From Nocardiopsis terrae (lineage in GTDB: Bacteria; Actinomycetota; Actinomycetes; Streptosporangiales; Streptosporangiaceae): DNA of 64,000 nucleotides. Every line of letters starts with the position of its first letter. The stretch's first letter is position 1. Of this stretch, positions 25,488-35,287 are shown piece by piece. A program made the translations under genes and the position numbers. The stretch covers positions 372,001 through 436,000 of the forward strand of contig NZ_BMXJ01000002.1 in assembly GCF_014651695.1 (NCBI RefSeq). The letters run 5' to 3'. The notes under the pieces are model-generated. The model had not been told where the DNA came from and did not search any database. It saw only the letters and a list, made by a program, of their open reading frames with translations.

Positions 25488-28337
25488 CTACTTGGCCGTG
25501 GGGTCACCGTGGCACTTCTTGTACTTCTTACCCGAACCGCAGGGGCAGGGCGAGTTGCGCGCGGTGCCCGCGTACTCGTGGTCCACCGTCTCGCTGTGCC
25601 GCTCGACGCCGCCGTCCTCGCTGGGCGCGGAGTACTGGAGACGGTTCGGCTGGTCCTCACCGAAACCGGGGACCACCACGTCCCCGGCGGGCTCCGACTC
25701 CTCGGCTGGAGCGTCGGCCTCGACGGCCTCCTCGTCCTCCTCCACCGCCGTGGCGACGGCGGCCGCCCCGCTGGAGCCACCGCCCACGGCCGCGGCGGTC
25801 TGCGCGGCGGCGGAGGCGGTGATGGTCGGCTCCTCCTTCTTGCGGACCTGGACCTCGACGTTGAAGAGGTAGCCGACCGACTCCTCCTTGATCGCCTCCA
25901 GCATCTGCTGGAACATGTCGAAGCCCTCGCGCTGGAACTCGATCAGCGGGTTGCGCTGGGCCATCGCACGGAGGCCGATGCCCTCCTGGAGGTAGTCCAT
26001 CTCGTAGAGGTGCTCACGCCACTTGCGGTCCATCACCTGCAGGATGACCCGGCGCTCGACCTCACGCATGGCCTCCTCGCCCAGCTCGGCCTCACGGGCG
26101 TCGTAGGCGGTGCTGGCGTCCTCGATCACCTGGGTGGCGATGAGGTCGCCGGTCAGGGTGTGCAGGTCACCGTTCTGCTCGATGAACTCGTCGACGGTGA
26201 AGCTGATCGGGTAGACCTGCTTGAACGCCCGCCAGAGCTTGTCGAGGTCCCAGTCCTCCGGGTCGCCCTGGGCGGTCTCCTCCACGACGTAGCCGCGGAG
26301 CACCTCCTGGAGCATCTCCACGACCTGGTCGCGCAGGTCCTGGCCTTCGAGCACCTTGCGGCGCTCGGCGTAGATGACCTTGCGCTGGCGGTTGAGGACC
26401 TCGTCGTACTTGAGGACGTTCTTGCGGATCTCGAAGTTCTGCGTCTCGACCTGGCCCTGGGCGGAGGCGATCGCCTTGCTCACCATGCCGGATTCGATCG
26501 GCTGGTCGTCCGGGATGTTCAGCTGGTTCATGAACGCCTCCAGACGACTGGAGTTGAACAGACGCAGCAGGTCGTCCTGGAGGGACAGGTAGAAGCGGGA
26601 GATACCCGGGTCGCCCTGACGGCCGGAGCGGCCGCGGAGCTGGTTGTCGATCCGGCGCGACTCGTGGCGCTCGGTACCGAGCACGTACAGACCGCCGGCC
26701 TCGACGACCTTCTCGTGCTCCGCCTCGAACTCGGCCTTGGCCTTCTCCAGCGCCTCCGGCCAGGCGGCCTCGTACTCCTCCGGGGTCTCCAGCGGGCTCA
26801 GGCCGCGGCTCTGGAGCTCCTCGTCGGCGAGGAAGTCGGGGTTTCCGCCCAGCATGATGTCGGTACCGCGGCCGGCCATGTTGGTGGCCACGGTGACCCC
26901 GCCGAGCTTGCCCGCACGCGCGATGATCGAGGCCTCACGGGCGTGGTTCTTCGCGTTGAGGACCTCGTGCGGGACGCCCTCGCGCTTGAGCATCCGGGAG
27001 AGGAGTTCGGACTTCTCGACGCTGGTCGTACCGACCAGGACCGGCTGCCCCTCCTCGTGGCGCTCGGCGATGTCCTCGGCCACGGCCTGGAACTTCGCGT
27101 CCTCGTGCTTGTAGACGACGTCCTTGACGTCCTCACGGATCATCGGCTTGTTGGTCGGGATGGGGACCACGCCGACGCCGTAGGTCTGGGTGAACTCCGC
27201 CGCCTCGGTCTGGGCGGTACCGGTCATGCCGGCGAGCTTCTCGTAGAGGCGGAAGTAGTTCTGGAGCGTGACCTTGGCGAGAGTCTGGTTCTCGTCCTTG
27301 ATCCTGACGCGCTCCTTGGCCTCGATGGCCTGGTGCATGCCCTCGTTGTAACGGCGGCCGGCCAGGACGCGCCCGGTGAACTCGTCGACGATGAGGACCT
27401 CACCGTCATTGACGATGTACTCCTTGTCCTTGCGGTACAGCTCCTTGGCCTTGAGGGAGTTGTTGAGGAAGCTGATCAGCGGGGTGTTGACCGCCTCGTA
27501 GAGGTTGTCGATCCCGAGCCAGTCCTCGACCTTGGCCACACCGGACTCGGTGATGCCGACGGTGCGCTTCTTCTCGTCGACGTCGTAGTCGGTGTCCCTC
27601 TTCAGGCGGGGCGCGATCTTCGCGAACTCGGAGTACCAGCGCGAGTTCTGCTCGGAGGGGCCGCTGATGATCAGCGGGGTGCGCGCCTCGTCGATGAGGA
27701 TGGAGTCGACCTCGTCGACCAGGGCGAAGAAGTGCTCGCGCTGGACCGTGTCCTTGAGCGAGAGCGCCATGTTGTCGCGCAGGTAGTCGAACCCGAACTC
27801 GTTGTTCGTTCCGTAGGTGATGTCGGCCTGGTAGGCCTTGCGGCGGGCCTCCGCGGTCATCTGGGGGCCGACCACACCGACCTCGAGTCCGAGGAAGTGG
27901 AAGATGCGGCCCAGGTTCTGGGCGTCGCGCCGAGCGAGGTAGTCGTTGGTCGTGATGACGTGCGCGCCCTTGCCCGCGAGGGCGTTCAGGTACACCGCGA
28001 GGCTTCCGGTCAGGGTCTTGCCCTCACCGGTCTTCATCTCGGCGATGTTGCCCAGGTGCAGAGCCGCCGCGCCCATGACCTGAACGTCGAAGGGGCGCTG
28101 TCCCAGGGTGCGTTTGGCCGCCTCGCGGACAGTCGCGAAGGCCTCGGGGAGGAGGTCGTCCAGGGACTCCCCGTCCTCGTAGCGCTCCTTGTACTCCCGG
28201 GTGAGGTCGCGCAGTTCCTCGTCGGTGAGGTCGACGTAGTCGTCCTCAAGCGCGTTGACCTGGTCCTTCAGCTTGTTGAGCCGGCGCAGGATCTTTCCTT
28301 CACCCGCGCGCAGGAGCTTGTCGAGTATGCCTGGCAC
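25488..28337 (-). CDS. secA: preprotein translocase ATPase SecA
   Basis: SecA drives Sec-dependent export. The 949-residue protein has the standard layout. Its N-terminus is [20 protein letters not shown]. The Walker A GEGKT is in [19 protein letters not shown], and [21 protein letters not shown] motifs are present ([19 protein letters not shown]). [23 protein letters not shown]-like [17 protein letters not shown] and [10 protein letters not shown] follow. A variable acidic linker is near the C-terminus, and then a zinc-binding SEC-C motif ([14 protein letters not shown]). The C-terminal linker of about 60 residues is alanine and glutamate rich. There is no second secA in the window; this is the housekeeping type. 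Confidence 0.98.
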   Translation of the reverse strand: MPGILDKLLRAGEGKILRRLNKLKDQVNALEDDYVDLTDEELRDLTREYKERYEDGESLDDLLPEAFATVREAAKRTLGQRPFDVQVMGAAALHLGNIAEMKTGEGKTLTGSLAVYLNALAGKGAHVITTNDYLARRDAQNLGRIFHFLGLEVGVVGPQMTAEARRKAYQADITYGTNNEFGFDYLRDNMALSLKDTVQREHFFALVDEVDSILIDEARTPLIISGPSEQNSRWYSEFAKIAPRLKRDTDYDVDEKKRTVGITESGVAKVEDWLGIDNLYEAVNTPLISFLNNSLKAKELYRKDKEYIVNDGEVLIVDEFTGRVLAGRRYNEGMHQAIEAKERVRIKDENQTLAKVTLQNYFRLYEKLAGMTGTAQTEAAEFTQTYGVGVVPIPTNKPMIREDVKDVVYKHEDAKFQAVAEDIAERHEEGQPVLVGTTSVEKSELLSRMLKREGVPHEVLNAKNHAREASIIARAGKLGGVTVATNMAGRGTDIMLGGNPDFLADEELQSRGLSPLETPEEYEAAWPEALEKAKAEFEAEHEKVVEAGGLYVLGTERHESRRIDNQLRGRSGRQGDPGISRFYLSLQDDLLRLFNSSRLEAFMNQLNIPDDQPIESGMVSKAIASAQGQVETQNFEIRKNVLKYDEVLNRQRKVIYAERRKVLEGQDLRDQVVEMLQEVLRGYVVEETAQGDPEDWDLDKLWRAFKQVYPISFTVDEFIEQNGDLHTLTGDLIATQVIEDASTAYDAREAELGEEAMREVERRVILQVMDRKWREHLYEMDYLQEGIGLRAMAQRNPLIEFQREGFDMFQQMLEAIKEESVGYLFNVEVQVRKKEEPTITASAAAQTAAAVGGGSSGAAAVATAVEEDEEAVEADAPAEESEPAGDVVVPGFGEDQPNRLQYSAPSEDGGVERHSETVDHEYAGTARNSPCPCGSGKKYKKCHGDPTAK

Positions 28338-28663
28338 TTCCTATGCGCTCCTCGCAGATCGCGGTTGGCTCCACCGTGGGCGGAGAGTCAGATCTAGGCC
28401 CGCTGACCGCTTTCCGCGGCCACGGAGATCAGGGGGACCCCTGGTCCTCGGGCCTACATCCTAGAGGACCCGGAACCGCTTCCCGTCCTCTCCGCAAACG
28501 AGCGGAACGGGTATGGATGTTCCCGCCTTTTTCATGATGTTTGTGCAGACTCGCGCATTTCTTCGGGTAGTGCAATGGGTGCAGGGGCGGTTCCGAACGG
28601 TTGTGCGCCGAATCGTGTGACCGCGGCTCCGCCGACGCGAACGTGCTCCCGGGAGGGATCACC
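28338..28663. other. divergent intergenic region (secA / small membrane protein)
   Basis: No gene is supported in these 326 nt. The minus-strand part should hold the secA promoter and leader. An A/T-richer patch occurs at about 28530-28570. I could not identify a convincing promoter pair. Confidence 0.5.
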
Positions 28664-29158
28664 ATGCGAGCGAACAGAGGCACCGAACGAGCCGGGAGAG
28701 TCGGACGAACGTTCTCTCCGAGAACGCCGGCCGAGGTGATCGAGACGGCCGTCGAGGGCGCCCAGCGGACGTCCGTCCGTCCCGCCGCGGCGTACGACCC
28801 GGCTCTGGCGTGGGAGCAGTACCACCCGACGGCCGACGAGGAACGGGAGAACGGACGTATCCGGGGGTTCCAGCGCCAGGGCGGCACCCTGGCCCCGAGC
28901 AACGGCCACCGGGGGAGCCCGGCCTCCTGGGTCTGCGTCGCCCTCGCCGTGGCCGGCTTCTCCCTCGGCGGACTGGCGATCGCCCTGGGCGGCGCCCCGC
29001 TGCTGCTGATCCCGGGCGGGATCCTGCTGGTCGCGGCGCTCGCGGTGGCGGTGTTCTGCGACATCCTCGGCGACGTGGTGCTCGACCCGCCGCGCTACGA
29101 GTCCGAGGAACCGCACCAGACCCCGCTGCACCGCATCAAGCGGGGCCGGAAGGCGTGA
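28664..29158 (+). CDS. small two-span membrane protein, HGxxPAAW-like
   Basis: This 164-residue protein has a polar N-terminal half and two adjacent membrane segments (VALAVAGFSLGGLAIALGG and LLLIPGGILLVAALAVAVF). The segment GHRGSPASW before the first span resembles the HGxxPAAW motif family of actinobacteria, which has no known function. ATG 28664 is chosen because GGGAGGGA lies 6-7 nt upstream; a longer open frame starts at 28601. It is divergent from secA and is followed by a strong terminator at 29165-29195. The N-terminal half is basic and Arg-rich, so a membrane-associated regulatory role is possible. Confidence 0.7.
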   Translation: MRANRGTERAGRVGRTFSPRTPAEVIETAVEGAQRTSVRPAAAYDPALAWEQYHPTADEERENGRIRGFQRQGGTLAPSNGHRGSPASWVCVALAVAGFSLGGLAIALGGAPLLLIPGGILLVAALAVAVFCDILGDVVLDPPRYESEEPHQTPLHRIKRGRKA

Positions 29159-29164
29159 CGCACG

Positions 29165-29195
29165 ACCGCGGCGGGCCGTTCGGGCCCGCCGCGGT
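29165..29195. terminator. bidirectional terminator
   Basis: A perfect 13-bp stem (ACCGCGGCGGGCC paired with GGCCCGCCGCGGT) with a GTTCG loop lies between convergent genes (28664-29158 and hpf). Confidence 0.75.
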
Positions 29196-29248
29196 GCGTG
29201 TTCGGCTCGGCTCCACCTCCCGTGCGGAGGAGTTCGGAGACGGGGTTC

Positions 29249-29920
29249 CTAGTCCACAAGCCTCAGTACGCCGTAGTTGAAGCCCTTACGGCGGTAGACG
29301 ACGCTCGGGGCGTCCTTGACCTCGTCGTGGAAGAGGTAGAAGTCGTGGCCGACGAGTTCCATCTCCATCAGCGCCTGGTCGATGCTCATCGGCTTCGCCC
29401 GGTGGTACTTCTCCCGCACGATCACGGGAGTCTCCCCCTGGGTGTCGAGTTCGACGAACTCGTCGGAGAAGCGGCCGTCGAGCTCGACGCCGTTGATCTC
29501 CTCGTCCCCGCTGCGCTGGGCCGGGGGTGCCTCGGCTGTTGTCGGGGTGGATGAGGGCAGGTCTCCGGGGAGGTTGGCGGTCGCGGCCGCCACGGAGACG
29601 GGAGTGTGGTTTCCCCGATGGACCTTGCGGCGGTCCGCGGACTTGCGGAGGCGGGCCTCGATCTTGTCGACCGCGAGGTCGAGCGCACCGTGGCGGTCCG
29701 CGGACGCGGCTTCGCTCCTGATGACAGGGCCATCGGAGTGGATGGTCAGTTCAACCCGCTCGCGGACGTCGGCGAGCTTGGGGTTGCGCTCCTGGGACAC
29801 CTCCACATCGACGCTCATGCCCTTGCGCTCCCACTTGGAGAGCCTGTCGAGCTTGTTCTCGACGTGCTGTCGGAACTTGTCACTCACACTGGTGCGTCGA
29901 CCTTTGACGATGATGTCCAT
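29249..29920 (-). CDS. hpf: long-form ribosome hibernation promoting factor
   Basis: Long HPF dimerises 70S ribosomes into inactive 100S particles in stationary phase. The 223-residue protein has an N-terminal S30AE domain. It starts MDIIVKGRRTSVSDKFRQHV and has KLDRLSKWER; a Ser/Pro/Thr linker follows at about 125-150. The C-terminal dimerisation domain ends with VVYRRKGFNYGVLRLVD. The open frame extends to 30241, but ATG 29920 with GGGGG upstream gives the conserved start. It is preceded by a 737-nt gap, so it probably has its own stress-linked promoter. A GGGTAT word at 30066-30071 (minus strand) is compatible with alternative sigma factors but is not proven. Confidence 0.95.
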   Translation of the reverse strand: MDIIVKGRRTSVSDKFRQHVENKLDRLSKWERKGMSVDVEVSQERNPKLADVRERVELTIHSDGPVIRSEAASADRHGALDLAVDKIEARLRKSADRRKVHRGNHTPVSVAAATANLPGDLPSSTPTTAEAPPAQRSGDEEINGVELDGRFSDEFVELDTQGETPVIVREKYHRAKPMSIDQALMEMELVGHDFYLFHDEVKDAPSVVYRRKGFNYGVLRLVD

Positions 29921-30657
29921 AGGACCCCCTTCATCGCGTGACCGCCGTGAAGGCGACGGCCAGGCTGGCTCTGCTCCCCTCCCTCGCCGGGGAGGGTGTG
30001 ACGCGCTAGCCCCCTTCCGTCTGTGAACCGGTCGGATCCGGGTCACGGCTCGGTTGGAAGTGCGTATACCCATCAGAAGCAGGGTCATCACGCGCCCCAC
30101 GGGCACGATTGATCGCGACTTCTGAACTGGGGAAAAGGACCTTCGGTCCATTTGGTACCGAACACCCGGCGGGTAGGAGGAACGGGAAACGGGCCGGGGC
30201 AGTACGGAGGGGACGGGAGGGGGCCCGCGGCCCCGGAGCATGCGCTCCGGAACCGGCGAACCCCCGCGCGTCGGTATGCCACCCGTCCGGCCGACCTGGT
30301 CTTCGTCCCCACATCCGCCTGCTGAGAGTGTCGCCGCTCTTATCCGCGACTACTGCTCTTCTCCCTGTCATGAGGGACATCGGGACCCTCCGCGGGGCAG
30401 GACTTACCTCTAAGGCGCACCGTGATCGGTCGACGAAAAGTCGCCTTACGTGGGCCGTTTCGCCTGCGCCTGGCATCGGCTTGCCGGAGTCGCTCCCCGG
30501 TGTTCCCGGGAGCTTCAAGAATCCGGCGCAACCACGGACCCGGACGGGTGCCATACCTGGACCGTAACCTGTCCCGGCGCGGATGTCAGGTAGCGGACGG
30601 GCGCCCAACTGCCCGAGAAGCGTCGCAAACCCTTGCGAACATGCATCTTTCGCCTCT
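29921..30657. other. long intergenic region upstream of hpf
   Basis: This 737-nt stretch carries no supported gene; open frames there are short and compositional. It must contain the hpf promoter. The minus-strand GGGTAT word at 30066-30071 lies about 145 nt upstream of the hpf start. Small stems occur, for example GGACC/GGTCC at about 30139-30150. Nothing else was recognised. Confidence 0.4.
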
Positions 30658-31485
30658 TCAGGGGGGTTCGTAAAACCTTCGTTCCGACCTCGCGCCCGGG
30701 AACGGAGACAGTCGGTTCCGGGTCCCGGACCGTTCGGCCAGCACCAGGGCGCCCACCACCCTGGCCCCTTCCTCGCGCAGCGCACGGGTCGCCTCCGCGA
30801 CCGTGGCACCGGTGGTGAGCACGTCGTCCACGACGACCACCCTGCGCCCGTGCAGGCCCCGCCGAGCCGCCCCCGAGCCACCGCCCTGACCGTCCCCGCC
30901 CGGGCCCGGGGGCAACCGGACGACGGTGAAGACCCCCGCCCGGTTGGCCAGTCGCTCCGCGCGCCCCAACCCGACCTGTCGGCGCGTCCTGCACCGGTAG
31001 CCCAGCAGCGGAACCACCCCGCCCGTCGACGCGACGCCCGCACGGTGCGCGCAGGACAACGCCAGACGGGTGACGGGGCTGTGCCGGGACGAGGACCCCC
31101 CGCGCCCCGGGACCGGTACCAACAGCGTGTCCGGCCCCGCCCACCCAGAGGCGTGGTAGGCGGCGGCCAGCCGCTCCCCCAGGTGGTCCGCCAAGCGTCC
31201 GTCCCCGTGTTCCTTGTAGGCGAGCAGGACCCTGCGGTTGTGCCCGGCGTAGGGGCCGGCGGCCCAGGCCGGCGGGCAGCGCTCACGCGGGGCGCACGGG
31301 TGCGGTCTGCGCTCCAGAACCGTCCGGCAGCGGGCGCACAGGGGCCCTTCCGGGCTCGCGCACCCCGCGCAGGCGTGCGGCAGCAGCAGTTCGAGGAGGG
31401 GGTCGAGCAGGCCGTTCAGGAGGCGTCGCACCGGGGAGAGCACACCGTGGGGCCGCCTGCGGAGAGCACCGGTCCGTTGGTCCAT
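30658..31485 (-). CDS. comF: ComF family phosphoribosyltransferase-like protein
   Basis: ComF-type proteins are cytosolic and linked in other bacteria to competence or DNA uptake and, via homology, to the PRTase fold. The 275-residue protein has an N-terminal zinc finger (CAGCASPEGPLCARCRT, then two further Cys). Then come the family core YKEHGDGRLADHLG and, near the C-terminus, the PRPP-binding loop VVVVDDVLTTGAT. The name follows fold and motif only. It lies downstream of lpqB on the same strand but beyond a strong terminator at 31545-31587, so it is probably transcribed separately. Confidence 0.85.
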   Translation of the reverse strand: MDQRTGALRRRPHGVLSPVRRLLNGLLDPLLELLLPHACAGCASPEGPLCARCRTVLERRPHPCAPRERCPPAWAAGPYAGHNRRVLLAYKEHGDGRLADHLGERLAAAYHASGWAGPDTLLVPVPGRGGSSSRHSPVTRLALSCAHRAGVASTGGVVPLLGYRCRTRRQVGLGRAERLANRAGVFTVVRLPPGPGGDGQGGGSGAARRGLHGRRVVVVDDVLTTGATVAEATRALREEGARVVGALVLAERSGTRNRLSPFPGARSERRFYEPP

Positions 31486-31544
31486 GGTTCCAGGATCGAC
31501 CGCCGCGGCCGTCCCCGCCAGTGCCGCCGCCCGCCTGTGGAAAA

Positions 31545-31587
31545 CCCGGCGCGCCCTCCCCCGCCCCTGCGGGGAGGGCGCGCCGGG
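31545..31587 (-). terminator. terminator of the mtrA-mtrB-lpqB operon
   Basis: A perfect 17-bp stem (31545-31561 with 31571-31587) with a 9-nt loop is followed on the minus strand by TTTTCC. It lies just beyond the lpqB stop at 31595. Confidence 0.85.
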
Positions 31588-31594
31588 CCCGGGG

Positions 31595-33493
31595 TCAGCC
31601 CGGGTAGGTGGGCGAGCTGCCCTCCACCACGACCTGCCAGTTCAGGGGGTCGTTGGACGCCCAGACGTTGCCGTCGTCGGAGCCGGCGAGCAGGGGCTGT
31701 CCGGGGGCTCCGGTGATGGTGACCGTACCCGCGCCCGGAGCTCCGGCGCTGGCTGCGGGCGTACCTCCGTCCAGGGCGACGAACAGCGCCTGCTGGGTGC
31801 CGCCGTCACGGCTGCCCAGGACGACCAGTTGGTCGCTCGAACGCCAGGAGATACCGGTGACTTCGTCCAGTTCCTGCTGCGCCAGGGGGATGAAGCCGCC
31901 CACCGAGACCTGGCCGTCCTCACCCTCCACGACTCGGCCGACCTGGAGCAGGCGTTCCCCGTCCCGTTCGGTGACCACGGCGGCCCGGGAGCCGTCCCGG
32001 GAGATCCTGAAGTGCACCAGGGTGTGCCCCCGCAGCCCCGTCACCTGGGCCTCGACCACCTCGTCCCCGTCACGCAGCAGCCACAGCGCGGTGTCCTCCG
32101 GGGCTGGCGAGCGCGTACCCCCGGCGCCGTCGGGCTGGACGGCGTCCGGCTCCGGGGCTCCCTCGTCATCCGGGTCCTCCTCCGGGTCCGGGCCCTCGAT
32201 CTCCTCGACCACCCAGAGGTTGCCGTTCACGTCCCAGGACAGATCGGTGAACACCCCGTCGGCGAGGACCTCCCTGGTCTCCGCTCCGGGGCTGGTGAAA
32301 CTGGTGACGACCTCCCCGCCGCCCAGGGTGACACCGGCGACGGTGCTCTCGTCGAGCGAGACCGCGAACCGGTCCAGCTGGACGTCTCCGGCTCCGAGGG
32401 GGCCCGGGACCCGCTCGGCGTCCTCGAAGGTGTCCGGCTCCCAGTCGGAGGCGGACCACAGCTGGCCCTCGTGCGTGAAGTAGGCGTGCACGTCCGGGGA
32501 CATGGCGCCGGGGCTCACCCGGGCCCAGAAGTCGCTGCCCGGGCGCGGCCGGTCGGAGCTCTCCCCGTCCGCCTGGGGGAAGCCGACCTCCTCGCCGTTG
32601 ATCCGGAGCGTGAACTCCTGGATCTCGGGAAGCTGCCGCAGAGTCCAGGCGATCTGCGCGCCCATGCTGTACTCGTCCGCGTCGGTCGGGCCCATGACGC
32701 TGATCACGACCCGTTCGGAGTCGACCTCGACCTCGGGCACGAGCCCCTCGGGGAAGGAGGACGTCACCGCCGGGTCCAACCAGTCGGTGGGCCCCAAGGC
32801 GAGTTTGCGCAGGAGGCGGTCGGCGAGCTGGTCGGTACTCACCGGCAGGTAGACCGGATCCGGGACCAGGGCCGTCCCGTCCGGGTTGAAGTAGTAGAGG
32901 TTGAACGGGCGGTAGGTGCGCTCGACGTCCAACCGGCTGAGGATGATCTCCTCGGGCAGGTCCTGGATCCGCCACTCGCCTTCGGGGTCGCCCCCCTCGC
33001 GGGCCAGGGTGAAGGTCTCCTCGAGCACGGTTCCGGTGTCGGCCGGGACGTACTTGCCGCTCTCGTCGATGCTGGCGACCTCGTTGCTGAGCAGCCGCAC
33101 CGTGGCGGTGAGGCCGTCGGCGGAGACCTCGGACTCGAGGTTCACCGCGTCCAGGTCGGCGAAGACCTGAACGGAGCCGTCCGGGGACCAGTTCTCGCTC
33201 ATCTCGGGGAGCATGTAGCTGCGGGCGGCCTTGTGGTCGTCCTCGAAACTGCCCATGTCCTGGAGAAAACCGTTGATCAGGCCCTCGGGCTCCACCCCGG
33301 GCTGGGGTCCGGCGGGCAGGAGCCGTACGTAGCTGCCGTAGGGGTCACCCGAGGTGTCCCCGCCCTCACCGGGGATGACGGGGCCGGTCATGGGAACGCT
33401 CGCGCAGGCGCCCAGAGACACGCAGGCGAGTGCGCCCGCGGCCATGGTGCTCGCCGCCCGCCTCCATCGTCCCGGGCTCGCCACGTCGCTCAC
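31595..33493 (-). CDS. lpqB: lipoprotein LpqB, MtrB accessory protein
   Basis: LpqB is an exported lipoprotein that works with the MtrB sensor in actinobacteria. The 632-residue protein starts at GTG 33493, whose GTGA overlaps the mtrB stop. It has a signal with lipobox LGAC (Cys about 29), a GerMN-like domain (about 120-330) and a C-terminal WD40-like beta-propeller region. The start is strongly supported by the 4-nt overlap, although the open frame continues upstream into mtrB. It is the last gene of mtrA-mtrB-lpqB and is followed by a strong terminator. It is about the normal family length. Confidence 0.93.
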   Translation of the reverse strand: MSDVASPGRWRRAASTMAAGALACVSLGACASVPMTGPVIPGEGGDTSGDPYGSYVRLLPAGPQPGVEPEGLINGFLQDMGSFEDDHKAARSYMLPEMSENWSPDGSVQVFADLDAVNLESEVSADGLTATVRLLSNEVASIDESGKYVPADTGTVLEETFTLAREGGDPEGEWRIQDLPEEIILSRLDVERTYRPFNLYYFNPDGTALVPDPVYLPVSTDQLADRLLRKLALGPTDWLDPAVTSSFPEGLVPEVEVDSERVVISVMGPTDADEYSMGAQIAWTLRQLPEIQEFTLRINGEEVGFPQADGESSDRPRPGSDFWARVSPGAMSPDVHAYFTHEGQLWSASDWEPDTFEDAERVPGPLGAGDVQLDRFAVSLDESTVAGVTLGGGEVVTSFTSPGAETREVLADGVFTDLSWDVNGNLWVVEEIEGPDPEEDPDDEGAPEPDAVQPDGAGGTRSPAPEDTALWLLRDGDEVVEAQVTGLRGHTLVHFRISRDGSRAAVVTERDGERLLQVGRVVEGEDGQVSVGGFIPLAQQELDEVTGISWRSSDQLVVLGSRDGGTQQALFVALDGGTPAASAGAPGAGTVTITGAPGQPLLAGSDDGNVWASNDPLNWQVVVEGSSPTYPG

Positions 33494-35271
33494 AGGGCCT
33501 CCTCCTCGTCGGCTCCGGGTCGTTCCCTCTCCGGACTCCGGGTCTCCGGCACACCGTTCGCGCCGTCCTTGTCGCCCAGAGACGCGAAGTTGCGCCCCAG
33601 GGCGATCTCCGGAGGAACCAGCGGCAGCGGGGACCCCCGCAGCTCGGCCCCGGAGCGCCGCGGCAGGGACAGGCGGAACTGCGAGCCCTGACCGGGCATC
33701 CCCCAGGCCTGGAGCCAACCCCCGTGCAGGGCGGCGTCCTCCTTGGCGATGGACAGGCCCAGGCCGGTGCCGCCGGTGGTGCGCACCCGGGAGTAGTCGG
33801 CCCGCCAGAAGCGGTCGAAGCACAGGTGCTCCTCCCCCTCCTTGAGCCCCACGCCGTAGTCGCGCACCGCCACGGCGATCGCGTCGCGGTCGCCGGCCGC
33901 CGCGACCACCACGTCGCGCCCCTCGCTGTGTTCGATGGCGTTCACCACCAGGTTGCGCAGGATGCGGTTGATCCGCCGGGTGTCGAACTCGGCGACGCAG
34001 GGCTCCGCGGGCAGGCGCAGGATGACCTTGATACCGCGCCGCTCCGCGATCTGTTCGGCGTCGCCGACGGCCTTCATCACCGAGTCCCGGACGTCCGTGG
34101 GCTCGGTGCCCAGAGTGGCGGCCCCCGCGTCGTGGCGGCTGATCTCCAGCAGGTCGGACAGGAGCTCCTCGAAGCGTTCGACCTGGCTCTGGAGCAGTTC
34201 GACGGAGCGCCGGTGCGAGGTATCGAGCTCCTCGCGGTCGTCGAAGAGCAGGTCCCCGGCCATCCGGATGGTGGTGAGCGGGGTGCGGAGCTCGTGCGAG
34301 ACGTCGGAGACGAACTGGCGCTGGAGCTTGGACAGCTCCTCCAGTTCCTGGATCTTCTCCTGCAGGTTGCCCGCCATGTCGTTGAAGGACATGGCGAGCC
34401 GGGCGAGGTCGTCCTCGCCGTGCACGGTCATCCGCTCGGTGAGATCGCCCGAGGCCAGGCGTTCAGCCGACTGCGCGGCGGAACGCACGGGGGTGACCAC
34501 CAGGCGGGTGATCATGAACGCGATGAGCCCGAGCAGGATGACCAGCAGGATCGCGACCAGGGCGACCGTGCCCTGGACCAGGTCCAGGATCTCCTGCTCG
34601 TGCTGGAGCGGGAAGATGTAGTAGAGCTCGTAGGCGTGGGTGAGCTGAGCACCCACGACCAGGGCCGGCTCGACCGAACCGTCGTCCATGTCGATGCGCG
34701 TGTACGTGTGGTACTGCTGATCGAGCACCTCGGACTGGCGGACCTGCTCCACGAGCCTGGGCGGAACGTCGCCCTCACCGGTGGCCCAGCCGAGTTCGTC
34801 GCTCACCGACGGCAGGATGAACACGCTGTAGAGCCCGGTGTCACCGCTGCGGCTGGTCAGCTCACTCGCGATGTTGTTCAGGAGCCTGTTGCGGTCGCCG
34901 ACCTCGTTCTCGCGCAGTTCGAGGAGCGCGTAGTTGAGGCCGGCGCGGTGGTCGTTGACCGCGGCCTCGGTCTTGGCCTCCAACAGGCCCCCGCGCACCT
35001 CGGAGATCAGCACGTATCCCAGCCCGGCCATCACCAGCAGGGAGAGGACCAGGGTCGTGCTGATGACCCGCAGGTGCAGCGAACGGCGCCAGTTGGTGTG
35101 CACCACGCGTACCAGGGCCCGGGCCGCCCGTTGGGCGAGCAGGTAGGCCCGGGTCAGACCGGTGTTGTTGTCACGCCAGCCGCCCCCGGTCTCGGGCAGG
35201 CCGGAGGGAGGGGCAGACCGCTCCCCCTCGGGTTCGGCCCTGCGCCCCTCCTCGGGTTCGGACGCGGTCAT
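33490..35271 (-). CDS. mtrB: sensor histidine kinase MtrB
   Basis: MtrB is the membrane kinase partner of MtrA, linked to cell division and cell-wall homeostasis. The 593-residue protein has two membrane spans (about 72-92 and 235-257) flanking an extracytoplasmic sensor. A HAMP domain follows (RLVVTPVRSAAQSAERL). The DHp H-box is FVSDVSHELRTPLTTIRMA, and the ATPase domain has an N-box (LRNLVVNAIEHSEG), a G1 box (DYGVGLKEGE) and a G2 box (TGGTGLGLSIAKE). It starts 16 nt beyond the mtrA stop and overlaps lpqB by 4 nt. It is about the expected length. Confidence 0.97.
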   Translation of the reverse strand: MTASEPEEGRRAEPEGERSAPPSGLPETGGGWRDNNTGLTRAYLLAQRAARALVRVVHTNWRRSLHLRVISTTLVLSLLVMAGLGYVLISEVRGGLLEAKTEAAVNDHRAGLNYALLELRENEVGDRNRLLNNIASELTSRSGDTGLYSVFILPSVSDELGWATGEGDVPPRLVEQVRQSEVLDQQYHTYTRIDMDDGSVEPALVVGAQLTHAYELYYIFPLQHEQEILDLVQGTVALVAILLVILLGLIAFMITRLVVTPVRSAAQSAERLASGDLTERMTVHGEDDLARLAMSFNDMAGNLQEKIQELEELSKLQRQFVSDVSHELRTPLTTIRMAGDLLFDDREELDTSHRRSVELLQSQVERFEELLSDLLEISRHDAGAATLGTEPTDVRDSVMKAVGDAEQIAERRGIKVILRLPAEPCVAEFDTRRINRILRNLVVNAIEHSEGRDVVVAAAGDRDAIAVAVRDYGVGLKEGEEHLCFDRFWRADYSRVRTTGGTGLGLSIAKEDAALHGGWLQAWGMPGQGSQFRLSLPRRSGAELRGSPLPLVPPEIALGRNFASLGDKDGANGVPETRSPERERPGADEEEAL

Positions 35272-35287
35272 GTGGGTCCCGGCCAGG

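Noticed and set aside
25389..28397. A 1002-codon open frame opposite secA
   Set aside because: Same compositional effect. The minus strand encodes full-length SecA with all motifs.
29921..30241. N-terminal extension of HPF
   Set aside because: The extension is Arg/Pro/Ser-rich, has no family match, and the internal ATG with GGGGG upstream gives the conserved HPF start.
33494..33823. Long N-terminal extension of LpqB
   Set aside because: It overlaps mtrB, is compositional, and the GTGA overlap with a lipobox-bearing start gives the conserved form.
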